DNA of 64,000 nt from assembly GCF_000429665.1 (NCBI RefSeq), contig NZ_AUCH01000002.1:248001-312000 (forward strand). The letters run 5' to 3'. The stretch is from Azovibrio restrictus DSM 23866. GTDB taxonomy: Bacteria; Pseudomonadota; Gammaproteobacteria; Burkholderiales; Rhodocyclaceae. Every line of letters starts with the position of its first letter. Positions within the stretch are counted from its first letter, which is position 1. A program made the position numbers and the translations under genes. This document shows positions 8,384 to 16,190 of the stretch, in pieces. The notes below the pieces were generated by a model. It was not told the origin of the DNA and did not search any database. It saw only the letters and a list, made by a program, of their open reading frames with translations.

Positions 8384-8473
8384 TCAGGATTTCACGCGGT
8401 AATCCTTGATCAGGTCATGCACCAGCTTGGCCTGGGAGGTGAGCTGCACGGCGGTGGTGGCGCAATGCTCGGC
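8384..8473 (-). pseudogene. C-terminal remnant of a methyl-accepting chemotaxis protein gene
   Basis: Reading the minus strand into the TGA at 8384-8386 gives a tail ending TTAVQLTSQAKLVHDLIKDYRVKS. This looks like the end of an MCP, where the last helix is followed by a short basic tail. No MCP signalling domain lies upstream; the homology ends near 8473 where AT-rich DNA carrying the GNAT gene begins. The fragment is about 30 codons, so the family call is tentative, but the hard stop of homology at the composition change is clear. Confidence 0.5.
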
Positions 8474-8497
8474 GGGGCTTCTGTTTATCAAAGTAGA

Positions 8498-9067
8498 ATG
8501 CAACTTATGCTTACATCACAGCCTACTCTTGCTACCAGCCGTTTGTTCCTTCGTCCGTTTTGTATGGCCGATGCCGTAGATGTGCGTCGCTTGGCAGGCG
8601 ATGAGAGAGTTGCAAGAACGACGCTGGCTCTACCTTTTCCTTATCCAGAAGGTGCTGCGGAAGAGTGGATCGCCAAGCATCCAGGTCAATACGAGGCTCG
8701 GAGCGAAATAACCTTTGCTATTACTTTGCTAGAAAATGAAGTTCTTGTCGGTGCGATAACACTGATGGCTGTGTCCAAGAAACATAGTCGGGCAGAACTT
8801 GGGTATTGGATTGGAACGGAGTATTGGTCTAAAGGCTACTGCACGGAGGCTGTTGTTCAGATTGTACGTTTTGCACAAGAGCAAATGGAGCTTTCCAGAA
8901 TAACGGGGCAATGCCTTGCCGGGAATCCAGCCTCAGCCCGCGTGATGACCAAGGCTGGTATGTTACCCGAAGGTAGATTGCGTATGCATGTAAGGAAGGG
9001 GAGCATCTTCGATGATGTTCTATTGTTTGGCATTAACTTGCCCGCTCGAAGTATTCACTATCCATAG
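8498..9067 (+). CDS. GNAT-family N-acetyltransferase (RimJ/RimL-type)
   Basis: The 189-residue product (start ATG 8498; ATG 8507 is equally possible) reads as a RimJ/RimL-type acetyltransferase. Features are LATSRLFLRPF at the N-terminus, GAITL in the core, then ELGYWIGTEYWSKGYCTEAV, in which YWSKGYCTEA is the acetyl-CoA pyrophosphate loop. NPASARVMTKAGM near the end is typical of the C-terminal helix. These enzymes acetylate protein N-termini or small molecules; the substrate is unknown. The gene is much richer in A+T than its neighbours, with many AT-ending codons, which suggests recent transfer. The upstream frame extension lies within the MCP remnant and is not used here. The SMI1/KNR4-type gene follows 23 bp later. 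Confidence 0.85.
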   Translation: MQLMLTSQPTLATSRLFLRPFCMADAVDVRRLAGDERVARTTLALPFPYPEGAAEEWIAKHPGQYEARSEITFAITLLENEVLVGAITLMAVSKKHSRAELGYWIGTEYWSKGYCTEAVVQIVRFAQEQMELSRITGQCLAGNPASARVMTKAGMLPEGRLRMHVRKGSIFDDVLLFGINLPARSIHYP

Positions 9068-9090
9068 AAATGTAACCCCCCGGAAAACCC

Positions 9091-10044
9091 ATGTTGATTT
9101 TTCACTCAGCCGGCAGATTCGAGTTGCCAGCAATGTGGGAGCAACTCTGCCATCAACCGGAACACACCTTCATGCCCGACGACACCGCCGCCGAGTTCCA
9201 ACTTCTTGCCAGAGAAAGCGATATCCCCTTGCCGGACTCGCTGCAGAGACTGCTTGCCAGCGGCAAAACCCGCTATTCGGCGGACTGGCCATTAAGCTGG
9301 CGGGAACGTTGCCTGCACGAGCCGCCTGCCTTGATCAGCCTGTACGATTTCGAATGGATCACGGCCAGCGGCAGTCGGCAGCACATCGAGCAATGGCTCA
9401 ATCCCGAAGATCAGCAAGGACGGCGCTTCCTGCCTTTCGCCGAGTCCGGTGCGGGCGACGTCTATTGTCTGACGCCCATAGACGACGGTGCACCGGGCGT
9501 CGCGCTCATTCTTCACGACGCTGAATACAGCCGGATCGCCTACCGCAGTTTCGACGATTTCATCTGCGCGAGCTTTCTTGAAACCTTTGCCGACATGAGC
9601 CATCTGGTCGACGATTTTTCCGAACAGGAAGCCCTGCTGATACTACGCAGGGATGTCAGCCAGCTTGCCGGCGTACTCGGCGAAACAGCGGTGAAGTATC
9701 TGCAAGCCTTTGTCGGTTTGCCTGCCGGCCTCCACGAATCATCCCGTCCCGGAGATCCGGCCCGGGTATTTGCGCTGATCTCCCGGGCGCAACTCGAAGC
9801 CGAACGCGGGCATTTCCCCTCACCGGAAATTGCCCCCTTCAAGATAACGGCCCGCTGGGAACTGCGCCCGGCAGTGGCATCGACGACCGGCCTCCCCAGC
9901 GAAAAAAAGCCTGCGGACTGGCGCGACCTGGCGCTCGATCCGCGACAGAAACTGGCAGCCATCCAGTTCTACCGCCAGCAACATGGCGGCAGCCTGGGCG
10001 AAGCCAAGGCTGCCATCGAGCGTTATCTTGCTGATACCCGATAA
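9091..10044 (+). CDS. SUKH (SMI1/KNR4-type) protein with an L7/L12-like C-terminal motif
   Basis: The 317-residue product has the SUKH pattern: a helical N-terminus with DDTAAEFQLLARESDIPLPDSL, then LISLYDFEWI, and a strand RRFLPFAESGAGDVYCL, the most recognisable SUKH segment (roughly residues 110-125). SUKH proteins are best known as immunity proteins against polymorphic nuclease toxins, but many are of unknown role. The last 30 residues (QKLAAIQFYRQQHGGSLGEAKAAIERY) resemble the C-terminal domain of ribosomal protein L7/L12, a known accessory module. No signal peptide is seen, so it should act in the cytoplasm. No toxin gene adjoins it in this window. It lies 23 bp after the GNAT gene and could share its transcript. 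Confidence 0.75.
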   Translation: MLIFHSAGRFELPAMWEQLCHQPEHTFMPDDTAAEFQLLARESDIPLPDSLQRLLASGKTRYSADWPLSWRERCLHEPPALISLYDFEWITASGSRQHIEQWLNPEDQQGRRFLPFAESGAGDVYCLTPIDDGAPGVALILHDAEYSRIAYRSFDDFICASFLETFADMSHLVDDFSEQEALLILRRDVSQLAGVLGETAVKYLQAFVGLPAGLHESSRPGDPARVFALISRAQLEAERGHFPSPEIAPFKITARWELRPAVASTTGLPSEKKPADWRDLALDPRQKLAAIQFYRQQHGGSLGEAKAAIERYLADTR

Positions 10045-10071
10045 ACTGGCCTGACCCGCAAAGGAAAGCCC

Positions 10072-10176
10072 GTGAGCATCACCGATTCGCCCACCTGGGC
10101 CCGACTGGAGAAGAATTCTCACTTGGGGGCTTGGAATTTCCTATCCTTTATCCTTTCACAAGACAGAGACTGCTAG
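10072..10176 (+). pseudogene. Possible 5' remnant of glucose-6-phosphate isomerase (pgi)
   Basis: After a good ribosome-binding site (AAAGGAAAG) a GTG at 10072 opens a 34-codon frame beginning with the residues SITDSPTWARLEKNS. This resembles the first residues of Pgi (the family's S-P-x-W-x-x-L start). Homology ends near 10117 and the frame then runs into unrelated sequence and stops at 10176. The rest of pgi is absent. The match is short, so the identity is tentative; the strong RBS in front of a useless frame is the better evidence for a broken gene. Confidence 0.35.
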
Positions 10177-10181
10177 CGACG

Positions 10182-13007
10182 ATGACGAAACACTCCCTCC
10201 AAACAGGTATCGCCTTCGCTCTGTCCATATTTGCGGCAGCTTCCGTACAAGCGGCGAAGCCTGACGATGCCACCATGGAACTGCAATACCTGTTCCCCAT
10301 CTGCAGTGAGGTACTCAAGGCCGAGCAAGACACAGGCGAACAAACTGACGCTGAAGAGGAGCTGCTCGAAGGCCCAGAGCTCTTGCCCTTGCTCAATCGG
10401 TATAAGCTCCAGCGCGCTGACCTCAATGCCTACTTTCGCGAGGGAACACCCTTGCACCATGCGGCGTGCGCAGGTTGGAATACCGAGGTGCTTTGGCTGC
10501 TGCGCAATGGTGCTGATCCTTTTCTTGATGCCAGTGGGTACGATGTGCTCGGTGTTGCGGTACACACCGAAAACTGGGAGGTGGCAAACACCATGCTGAA
10601 GCACTATCAGCGGCTACTCGGCACGGTGAGCGTTTCTGAAAAGCAACAAGCACAGATTCACGCGTCGGTGGAAAGAGCGACATCTCAAGCAACAGATGCC
10701 GGCGACAAGGCTGCACAGTTCCAAGGTTTGCTGAAAAAGGTGGGATGGAGACCTTCGCCCAAGGCATGGGGTACGAAGTATGCTGAACTGCTATGCAGCG
10801 GGAAAGCCAAGGCGGCACTGGACATCGTCAAAGCCATGCCGTGGGGGAGGGCAGCGCCGGTCGAAATCGCCGATGCCAATTGGACCTGCCCAATTTATTC
10901 CAATGGCCGTCGCTCGGCGGAGGTATTGCCCGGGGCGGCGGACATGTCGCATTGGCGCGCACTCGATGCCTTGCTGCCCAACCCGGTGTTGTTGCCCCTC
11001 GTTCCGGTGTTGCCCAGCGGCAAGGGCGAAACCGTCTTGCGCACAGGCATCGGCCATGGTCTGCGCGCGCCGTGGTCGAGCCAGAAGCTCGCCATAATTT
11101 ACTTCCAAGCTGTCTTGTCGCGCCGCGATACTCCGGCGGGTGAGGAGCCGGCCCTGTTGCGCCTGATTCCGCAAAACGATCTGCCGAAGGTACTTGAGGC
11201 GCCCCAAACCCGACCAAGGTTTCACTTTACCCCCTACAGCCATCCCTTGGGGAGCGTTGCTCTGCTGCGTGCAGGCGCCTGGCCTTTGGCGGACCTGGAA
11301 TGGCTGATCACTCAGCTAACCCCTTCCCTCATCAAACAGGTGCAGGAGCAACTACACCAATGGCCTGATCGTGCAAGCGCCGCGCACTGGGAAAAACTGA
11401 CGCCCCACCTGGTCGCACCGCTCTCCATCCCCTATGGGTACCCCAAGTCCCTACCCTATGCTCTGTGGCCCAAATGGATGGCTCTAGGCGCACTACCAGC
11501 GCGCGAACGGAGCACTGAACCGGGGCAATTCACATATACATGGAGCCGCCTGTTGGCGTCCATTCCCATCCCGGAATTGGCGCAGGGCCTTGCGGCGGCG
11601 CGCCAACTCAAAGGGGTTGCACCAGAAGACTGGCCCACAGAGGCGGACTGGGCCGGCTTGTTGTTGCGGGCCACGCCGCAAGAGTTGCCTGGATTTCTGG
11701 CGCTGGCTAAGGCGCAGCGCCCAGACTTGTTGCCGCGTTTCATGGATTGGGCACTGGCGCCTTTGTCGTATGGCCCAACCCCAGACGCCGTGGCCTCGGC
11801 TTTGACGCCGCCATCCCTCAATCGTTACGGTGCGGATTCCAGAGGATGGGATCGAGTGCGCAATTTGGCAGCACTAGGATTCAAAGCTCGGCATCCACGT
11901 TACCCCATCCAGAATTTGTCTGAAGCGGACAGGCCAGCTCCGTCGCTACAGGAAGCGATCCAGAATGCCTGGCTGATCGCCCCGCCCAATACAACCGCAG
12001 AAGCGGATACCGCCAACCCGAGCTCTGTCCAATGGATCAAGCCGCTACTGACGTGTCACAAACAAGTAGATAGTGGATTGCGCCGCGCACTTGCAACAAA
12101 TGGGCAGGGGGCCGATCCAGATGGAGTCGATTCTGCTTATCTGGTCCCCATTCAGGTGAACGGGTTGGGTGATTGTCAGTGGTTGAAAGTCGGAGGACGC
12201 TTTCCGGGTAGATATTCGTGGATCGAACACGATTTTTTTGAGGGCGTAACTGAGCGACGGGCAAACGCCGCAGACGGAAACCGATCTGCCATGTTTTGGC
12301 ACCGTGCTCAGCAGACATTCTTGGATTCTGGTGTTGAGCCCAACTCCGGCGAAGCCATGCTCATGCACCAGTCGGGGCAACCAGCCCCTTGGGTCGCCAT
12401 TTCGGGGAGCGTAGATTGGGGGCAGTTCTCCAACGACGTTTTTCGAGCGCGCCTGCAGCGCAACAATACCGTCGTGCTCGAACCCTTGCCAAACGACCAT
12501 CCAGGACGCATCAGTCTGATAGAGCGCTGTGGCAGCGAACTACTACTGGACGGGTGCGAAGCATTGAAGGAGGCTCTACAGAATGACGAGTCGCTCGGTA
12601 TTGCGCAGTTTGCCGACACCTATTGGCCGCAAGCCCGACAGGACTTTCTGGCCGCACTCTTGCGCAATGACCGTGCAAGCCTGCTCCGCATGCGTGAGGA
12701 AGGCTTGTTCTCGCATTGGCTTTCGGCCGGATTGCGCGCCCTGGGTGAGGCGAGTGCGTTGAGCTTGATGGAAAAGCGTCGGCGCGCGGCGTGGGTGTTG
12801 GCCTCGGACAGTCCCCGCGCGGCCTACGATGCAGCCACGCTCGACTCCCTGCTAACCTGGCTCCCTCCAGAGGATTGGCGCCCCATTGTCAAGCAGTTGC
12901 GGTGCTATCAACGCGAGCAACTCCTGGAGAAAGTGAAGCAGACAAAAGACCACGCACTTTCGTCGCGACTGCAACATGAGATGAACCGATTCGCTTGCGA
13001 AGGGTAG
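10182..13007 (+). CDS. Large secreted ankyrin-repeat protein of unknown function
   Basis: The 941-residue protein starts at ATG 10182, which gives a clear signal peptide (MTKHSLQTGIAFALSIFAAA, cleavage near VQAAKP). The track start further upstream would be TTG with no leader. Residues about 95-150 carry ankyrin repeats: TPLHHAACAGWNTEVLWLLRNGADP, then a second, weaker one with a VLGVAVHTENWEVANTML core. The remaining 780 residues are rich in Trp, Pro and Leu, with no motif I recognise. Cysteines are few. Ankyrin proteins with long unknown tails are often toxin partners or effectors, but nothing here proves that. It follows the pgi-like remnant, so its promoter must lie in the short 6-bp-plus leader or in the remnant. 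GC content is close to that of its neighbours. Confidence 0.7.
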   Translation: MTKHSLQTGIAFALSIFAAASVQAAKPDDATMELQYLFPICSEVLKAEQDTGEQTDAEEELLEGPELLPLLNRYKLQRADLNAYFREGTPLHHAACAGWNTEVLWLLRNGADPFLDASGYDVLGVAVHTENWEVANTMLKHYQRLLGTVSVSEKQQAQIHASVERATSQATDAGDKAAQFQGLLKKVGWRPSPKAWGTKYAELLCSGKAKAALDIVKAMPWGRAAPVEIADANWTCPIYSNGRRSAEVLPGAADMSHWRALDALLPNPVLLPLVPVLPSGKGETVLRTGIGHGLRAPWSSQKLAIIYFQAVLSRRDTPAGEEPALLRLIPQNDLPKVLEAPQTRPRFHFTPYSHPLGSVALLRAGAWPLADLEWLITQLTPSLIKQVQEQLHQWPDRASAAHWEKLTPHLVAPLSIPYGYPKSLPYALWPKWMALGALPARERSTEPGQFTYTWSRLLASIPIPELAQGLAAARQLKGVAPEDWPTEADWAGLLLRATPQELPGFLALAKAQRPDLLPRFMDWALAPLSYGPTPDAVASALTPPSLNRYGADSRGWDRVRNLAALGFKARHPRYPIQNLSEADRPAPSLQEAIQNAWLIAPPNTTAEADTANPSSVQWIKPLLTCHKQVDSGLRRALATNGQGADPDGVDSAYLVPIQVNGLGDCQWLKVGGRFPGRYSWIEHDFFEGVTERRANAADGNRSAMFWHRAQQTFLDSGVEPNSGEAMLMHQSGQPAPWVAISGSVDWGQFSNDVFRARLQRNNTVVLEPLPNDHPGRISLIERCGSELLLDGCEALKEALQNDESLGIAQFADTYWPQARQDFLAALLRNDRASLLRMREEGLFSHWLSAGLRALGEASALSLMEKRRRAAWVLASDSPRAAYDAATLDSLLTWLPPEDWRPIVKQLRCYQREQLLEKVKQTKDHALSSRLQHEMNRFACEG

Positions 13008-13242
13008 TAAGCCGCTCTGCAGCGACGTGCCTTGATGCCTCCGTCCGGTTAAGTGCCTGCACAATAGAACACCGGCACACCCAGTCGCGGGGCTGCTGGC
13101 GGCTCATGCTGAGGCGTTTGGCGGGGCGGATTGCGTTGGCGCAGCGGGGGTAACACCGACCGCCGTGGCCGGCTTCACCCTCGCTTCATGCTCTCCTCAC
13201 CCGGCCGGCAGAGAGTGGCGGCGTGTTCTTCAGGAGACCGCC

Positions 13243-14859
13243 ATGACCCGCAAAGCCAAGATCCTTCTGCTCAATCCGCCGCATACCGCCATCGGCAGCC
13301 GCGTTCCCGACGACCATCTGCCGCCGCTCGGCCTGCTCGCCATCGGCGGGCCGCTGCTCGACGCCGGTTTTGCCGTCGAACTGCTCGACGCCGACTACGA
13401 CCCGCTAGCGCCGGAAGCAATCGTCCGCCGCGTGCAGGCAGCGGCGCCGCGCATCGTCATGGTCGGTCACGCCGGCTCGTCGACGGCGCACGCCACCATC
13501 CTTGAACTGGCTACCCGCATCAAGGCGGCGCTGCCCGAGGTCTGCATCGTCTATGGCGGTGTCCATCCGACCTATCACTGGCGCGAGACGCTGACCCAGT
13601 GCCCGGCCATCGACGTGGTCGTGCGCGGCGAGGGCGAGCGCACGGCGCTGCTGCTGGCACGCGCCATCGTCAGCCACGGCCTGGTCGCCACCGTGCCCGG
13701 CATCGCTTACCGGCAGGACGGGCGGGTGTGGGCGACGCGGCAGGCGAAACCGATAGCGAATCTGGACGATTACCGCGTCGGCTGGGAGCTGATCGACTTC
13801 GCCCGTTATTCCTACTGGGGCGGCCGGCGCGCGGTGGTCGTGCAGTTCTCGCGCGGTTGTCCCTACCTGTGCAGCTACTGCGGCCAGCGCGGCTTCTGGC
13901 GCAGCTGGCGGCATCGCGATCCGGTTCGTTTTGCCCGCGAACTGGCCTGGCTGCACAGGGAACACGGCGTCGAGGTGATCAACTTTGCCGACGAACTGCC
14001 GACCGCCTCGCGTGCCGCCTGGCAGGCCTTCCTCGAAGCGCTGATCGCGGAAAACGTCAATCTCACCCTGGTCGGCTCGACGCGCGCCGGCGACATCGTG
14101 CGCGACGCCGACATCCTGCATCTCTATCGCCGCGCCGGTGTCATCCGCTTCCTGCTCGGCATCGAGAGTTACGACGCGGCGACGCTGCAGGCCATCCGCA
14201 AGGACGCGAGCCCGCGCGAGGACGCCGAGGCGATCTGTCTGCTACGCCGGCACGGCATCGTCTCGATGGCGACCTACGTGGTCGGCTTCGGCGCCGAGAC
14301 GGACCGTGATTACTGGCAGTCGTTGAAACACCTGCTGCGCTACGACCCCGACCAGATCCAGTTGCTCTACGCGACGCCGCACCGCTGGACGGCGTATTTC
14401 GCCAGCGTCGCCCAGCGCGAGGTGGTGCAGCCGGATACCCGCCTGTGGGACTACAAGCACCAAGTACTGGCGACGCCGGGCATGCCGCCCTGGCGCCTGC
14501 TGCTCTGGGTCAAGGGTATCGAGGTGGCGCTGCAGTTGCGGCCGCGCGCGCTGATGCGCACCTTTTTCAGCCGCGACCCGGAATTCCGCCACGCGATGCG
14601 CTGGTACGTGCAGATGGGGCGCCGCGTCTGGTTGCGCGAAGTCGGCGAGTTCCTGTTCGGCAAGCGGCCACGTTCGGGCGGACCGAGTCTGGCCGAATTC
14701 GAGCGGCGCCAGCGCGAACTGCCGCAAGACCCGGTGCCGACTGAACGGACAAGGTCGGCGCCCAGGCAAGCGCGCTGGCCGTTTTTTACGCCTCGATGGG
14801 CCTGTAATCAAGCCAGCGCCACCACCGAGCCGATGACCAAGCCTTGTCGTTCGGCGTAG
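13243..14859 (+). CDS. Cobalamin-binding radical SAM protein (BchE/P-methylase-like)
   Basis: The 538-residue protein starts at ATG 13243 behind AGGAGACC. Residues about 1-150 form a B12-binding-type domain (ILLLNPPH, PPLGLLAIGGPLLDAG, VVVRGEGERT) without the DxHxxG histidine, as in the BchE/P-methylase class. The radical SAM core follows with RGCPYLCSYCGQ: the CxxxCxxC cluster-binding motif. C-terminal parts contain LYATPHRW and a tail rich in Arg and Trp. Such enzymes use SAM radicals and often cobalamin for methyl transfer or oxidative ring closure. The substrate is unknown: no chlorophyll, hopanoid or antibiotic gene lies nearby. The last 40 residues look low in complexity and may be read-through from a shifted stop. 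Assignment to BchE itself is not supported. Confidence 0.8.
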   Translation: MTRKAKILLLNPPHTAIGSRVPDDHLPPLGLLAIGGPLLDAGFAVELLDADYDPLAPEAIVRRVQAAAPRIVMVGHAGSSTAHATILELATRIKAALPEVCIVYGGVHPTYHWRETLTQCPAIDVVVRGEGERTALLLARAIVSHGLVATVPGIAYRQDGRVWATRQAKPIANLDDYRVGWELIDFARYSYWGGRRAVVVQFSRGCPYLCSYCGQRGFWRSWRHRDPVRFARELAWLHREHGVEVINFADELPTASRAAWQAFLEALIAENVNLTLVGSTRAGDIVRDADILHLYRRAGVIRFLLGIESYDAATLQAIRKDASPREDAEAICLLRRHGIVSMATYVVGFGAETDRDYWQSLKHLLRYDPDQIQLLYATPHRWTAYFASVAQREVVQPDTRLWDYKHQVLATPGMPPWRLLLWVKGIEVALQLRPRALMRTFFSRDPEFRHAMRWYVQMGRRVWLREVGEFLFGKRPRSGGPSLAEFERRQRELPQDPVPTERTRSAPRQARWPFFTPRWACNQASATTEPMTKPCRSA

Positions 14860-14973
14860 TCGCGCACCTGCTGGCTGCGTAACATCGTTCATCAATTACA
14901 CCTTGATCATGCGCACGCAGCGGGAAGATGTGGCCGCGCCGGTTCAGCGCGGTTGACGGCGAAAAACGTGTTC

Positions 14974-15070
14974 CGGTCGACCGTCCGGCGCGCGTTTTTT
15001 CCGGTAGCCCTTGCAACTGGAAGGCTGACGCAACATGCCGGGAAAACCCGGACTTCTTACCGGTCGACCG
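14974..15070. promoter_or_regulatory. Two perfect 10-bp palindromes, possible enhancer-binding sites
   Basis: CGGTCGACCG occurs at 14974-14983 and again, identical, at 15061-15070. A related GCGGTTGACGGC is at about 14949. The two copies lie about 65 and 150 bp upstream of the sigma-54 -24 element at 15135, the usual range for enhancer-binding-protein sites. The region 14860-15191 has no convincing gene. The role is inferred from position. Confidence 0.45.
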
Positions 15071-15134
15071 CAAAAATTGCCACATTCCCCGCCTCCGCCC
15101 CCGGCACGTCCCGGAAATCCTGCGTTTTGCGGCA

Positions 15135-15149
15135 TGGCACCGATATTGC
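15135..15149 (+). promoter_or_regulatory. Sigma-54 (RpoN) promoter, -24/-12
   Basis: TGGCAC at 15135-15140 and TTGC at 15146-15149 are separated by exactly 5 bp, a full match to the sigma-54 core (TGGCAC-N5-TTGC). It lies about 43 bp before the ATG at 15192 with a GGGAGGAC ribosome-binding site between, so transcription would start near 15160. Confidence 0.75.
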
Positions 15150-15191
15150 GTATGCCATCCGCCAGGAACAGGACATTTCGGGAGGACAACA

Positions 15192-15845
15192 ATGAGTATC
15201 TCCGCCATCGCATCTTTTTACGCTGCCAGCACGATCAGCGCCGTGCGCAGCGTGGCAGCCAGCCAGGGCAAGGCAAGTACGACCGACGCGAGCGGCACGA
15301 GTGGCACAGACAGCACGACAGTGAGCATCTCGGACGCAGCCCGCCGGGCAGCCGCCAGCGCTGGCGGCATCGCCATCCCGGAGTCCATCCGCCAGGACGC
15401 CCTGGCCGAACTGAACCGGGTTTTCCCGCAGGACATCCTCGACGAAGCGCAGGCCCGGCTCGACGCCAACCAGGGCATCAGCGGCAGCAGCAGCGCCACG
15501 CCCGGTCTCGGCAACCTGCCCCTGTTACCGGAAAACGAGGCGCTGATCGCCCAGATCAAGAGCGAAATGCACGCCACGCACGCCGCCAACAAGGACGGCA
15601 TGACCAACCTGACGCCCTACGTCCGCCTCATCAACGCGGTCCAGCAAGAAGGCTGGAAAGCGCCGATGAGCATGGAAGACGCGCAGCGCGAAGTGGACAT
15701 CTCGCTGGCCATGGCCAGGCTGACGCCGGCCGCGAGCGCTGCCGAACCGCAGCAAAAGGACAAGGCGACGATGGCGCGATTGGAGCAGGAGCTGGCCGGA
15801 AAAGTCCCGGATACCTTGAGCAGCGCTGGCAAGAAGCCGGCCTGA
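15192..15845 (+). CDS. Hypothetical protein, sigma-54-controlled
   Basis: The 217-residue protein is preceded by GGGAGGAC and a sigma-54 promoter. The first 70 residues are Ser/Ala/Thr-rich and contain TTVSISDAARRAA, a motif I associate with flagellum-linked small proteins, though it is short. The middle (IRQDALAELNRVFPQDILDEAQARL) is helical, then come a Ser/Gly linker and more helix. No signal peptide and no membrane segment. A 66-codon gene follows 2 bp later and is likely co-translated. I do not recognise a family; the promoter suggests nitrogen-, motility- or stress-linked expression under an activator not visible here. Confidence 0.65.
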   Translation: MSISAIASFYAASTISAVRSVAASQGKASTTDASGTSGTDSTTVSISDAARRAAASAGGIAIPESIRQDALAELNRVFPQDILDEAQARLDANQGISGSSSATPGLGNLPLLPENEALIAQIKSEMHATHAANKDGMTNLTPYVRLINAVQQEGWKAPMSMEDAQREVDISLAMARLTPAASAAEPQQKDKATMARLEQELAGKVPDTLSSAGKKPA

Positions 15846-15847
15846 GC

Positions 15848-16048
15848 ATGCCGGAAACCGCCACCACGACCTTCCCGCAATCGATCTGGCTCGGCCTCGC
15901 CAAGGCCGCCGGGATAAGCGAGGACGAGTTCCTCGGCAAGGCGCGCGCGCTGGCCGCCAACTACACGGGCAACAGCTTCCTGCAGGAAATCGAGAAATTT
16001 GTCAGCGAGCGCTACATCGCCAGTTCGGGCACAACCCAGACCAGTTGA
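15848..16048 (+). CDS. Small hypothetical protein, 66 aa
   Basis: ATG 15848 lies 2 bp after the stop of the preceding gene, so the pair is probably co-transcribed and coupled. The product is short, acidic and helical: PQSIWLGLAKAAGISEDEFLGKARALA, then NSFLQEIEKFVSERYIA. The codon pattern matches the neighbours. It is in a different frame from the preceding gene. No family is known to me; it could be a partner of the 217-residue protein. The 140 bp that follow (16049-16190) hold no gene I can support. Confidence 0.5.
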   Translation: MPETATTTFPQSIWLGLAKAAGISEDEFLGKARALAANYTGNSFLQEIEKFVSERYIASSGTTQTS

Positions 16049-16190
16049 GTTGGCGCCTGTTGCAGTTTGCCGGCGCCGACACCTACGGGGCGCTGCAAAC
16101 CGTGTGGGGCGAAGCCGCAAAATTCCAGGCATCTGCCGCAGTTCTTTCCGCGAGCAGTCCGCCGTTGATCGGATGAGAGAGCCGTAGCGA

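Noticed and set aside
8460..8510. Integron attC site before the low-GC GNAT gene
   Set aside because: No RYYYAAC/GTTRRRY core pair with a palindromic middle was found on either side of the gene.
13243..14859. Naming the radical SAM gene bchE
   Set aside because: The B12 and radical SAM parts are certain, but sequence recall does not match BchE closely and no bacteriochlorophyll genes are present.
14807..14884. 25-codon minus-strand frame MLRSQQVRDYAERQGLVIGS after the radical SAM gene
   Set aside because: Slight resemblance to a recombinase start, but too short and without any second motif; left unassigned.
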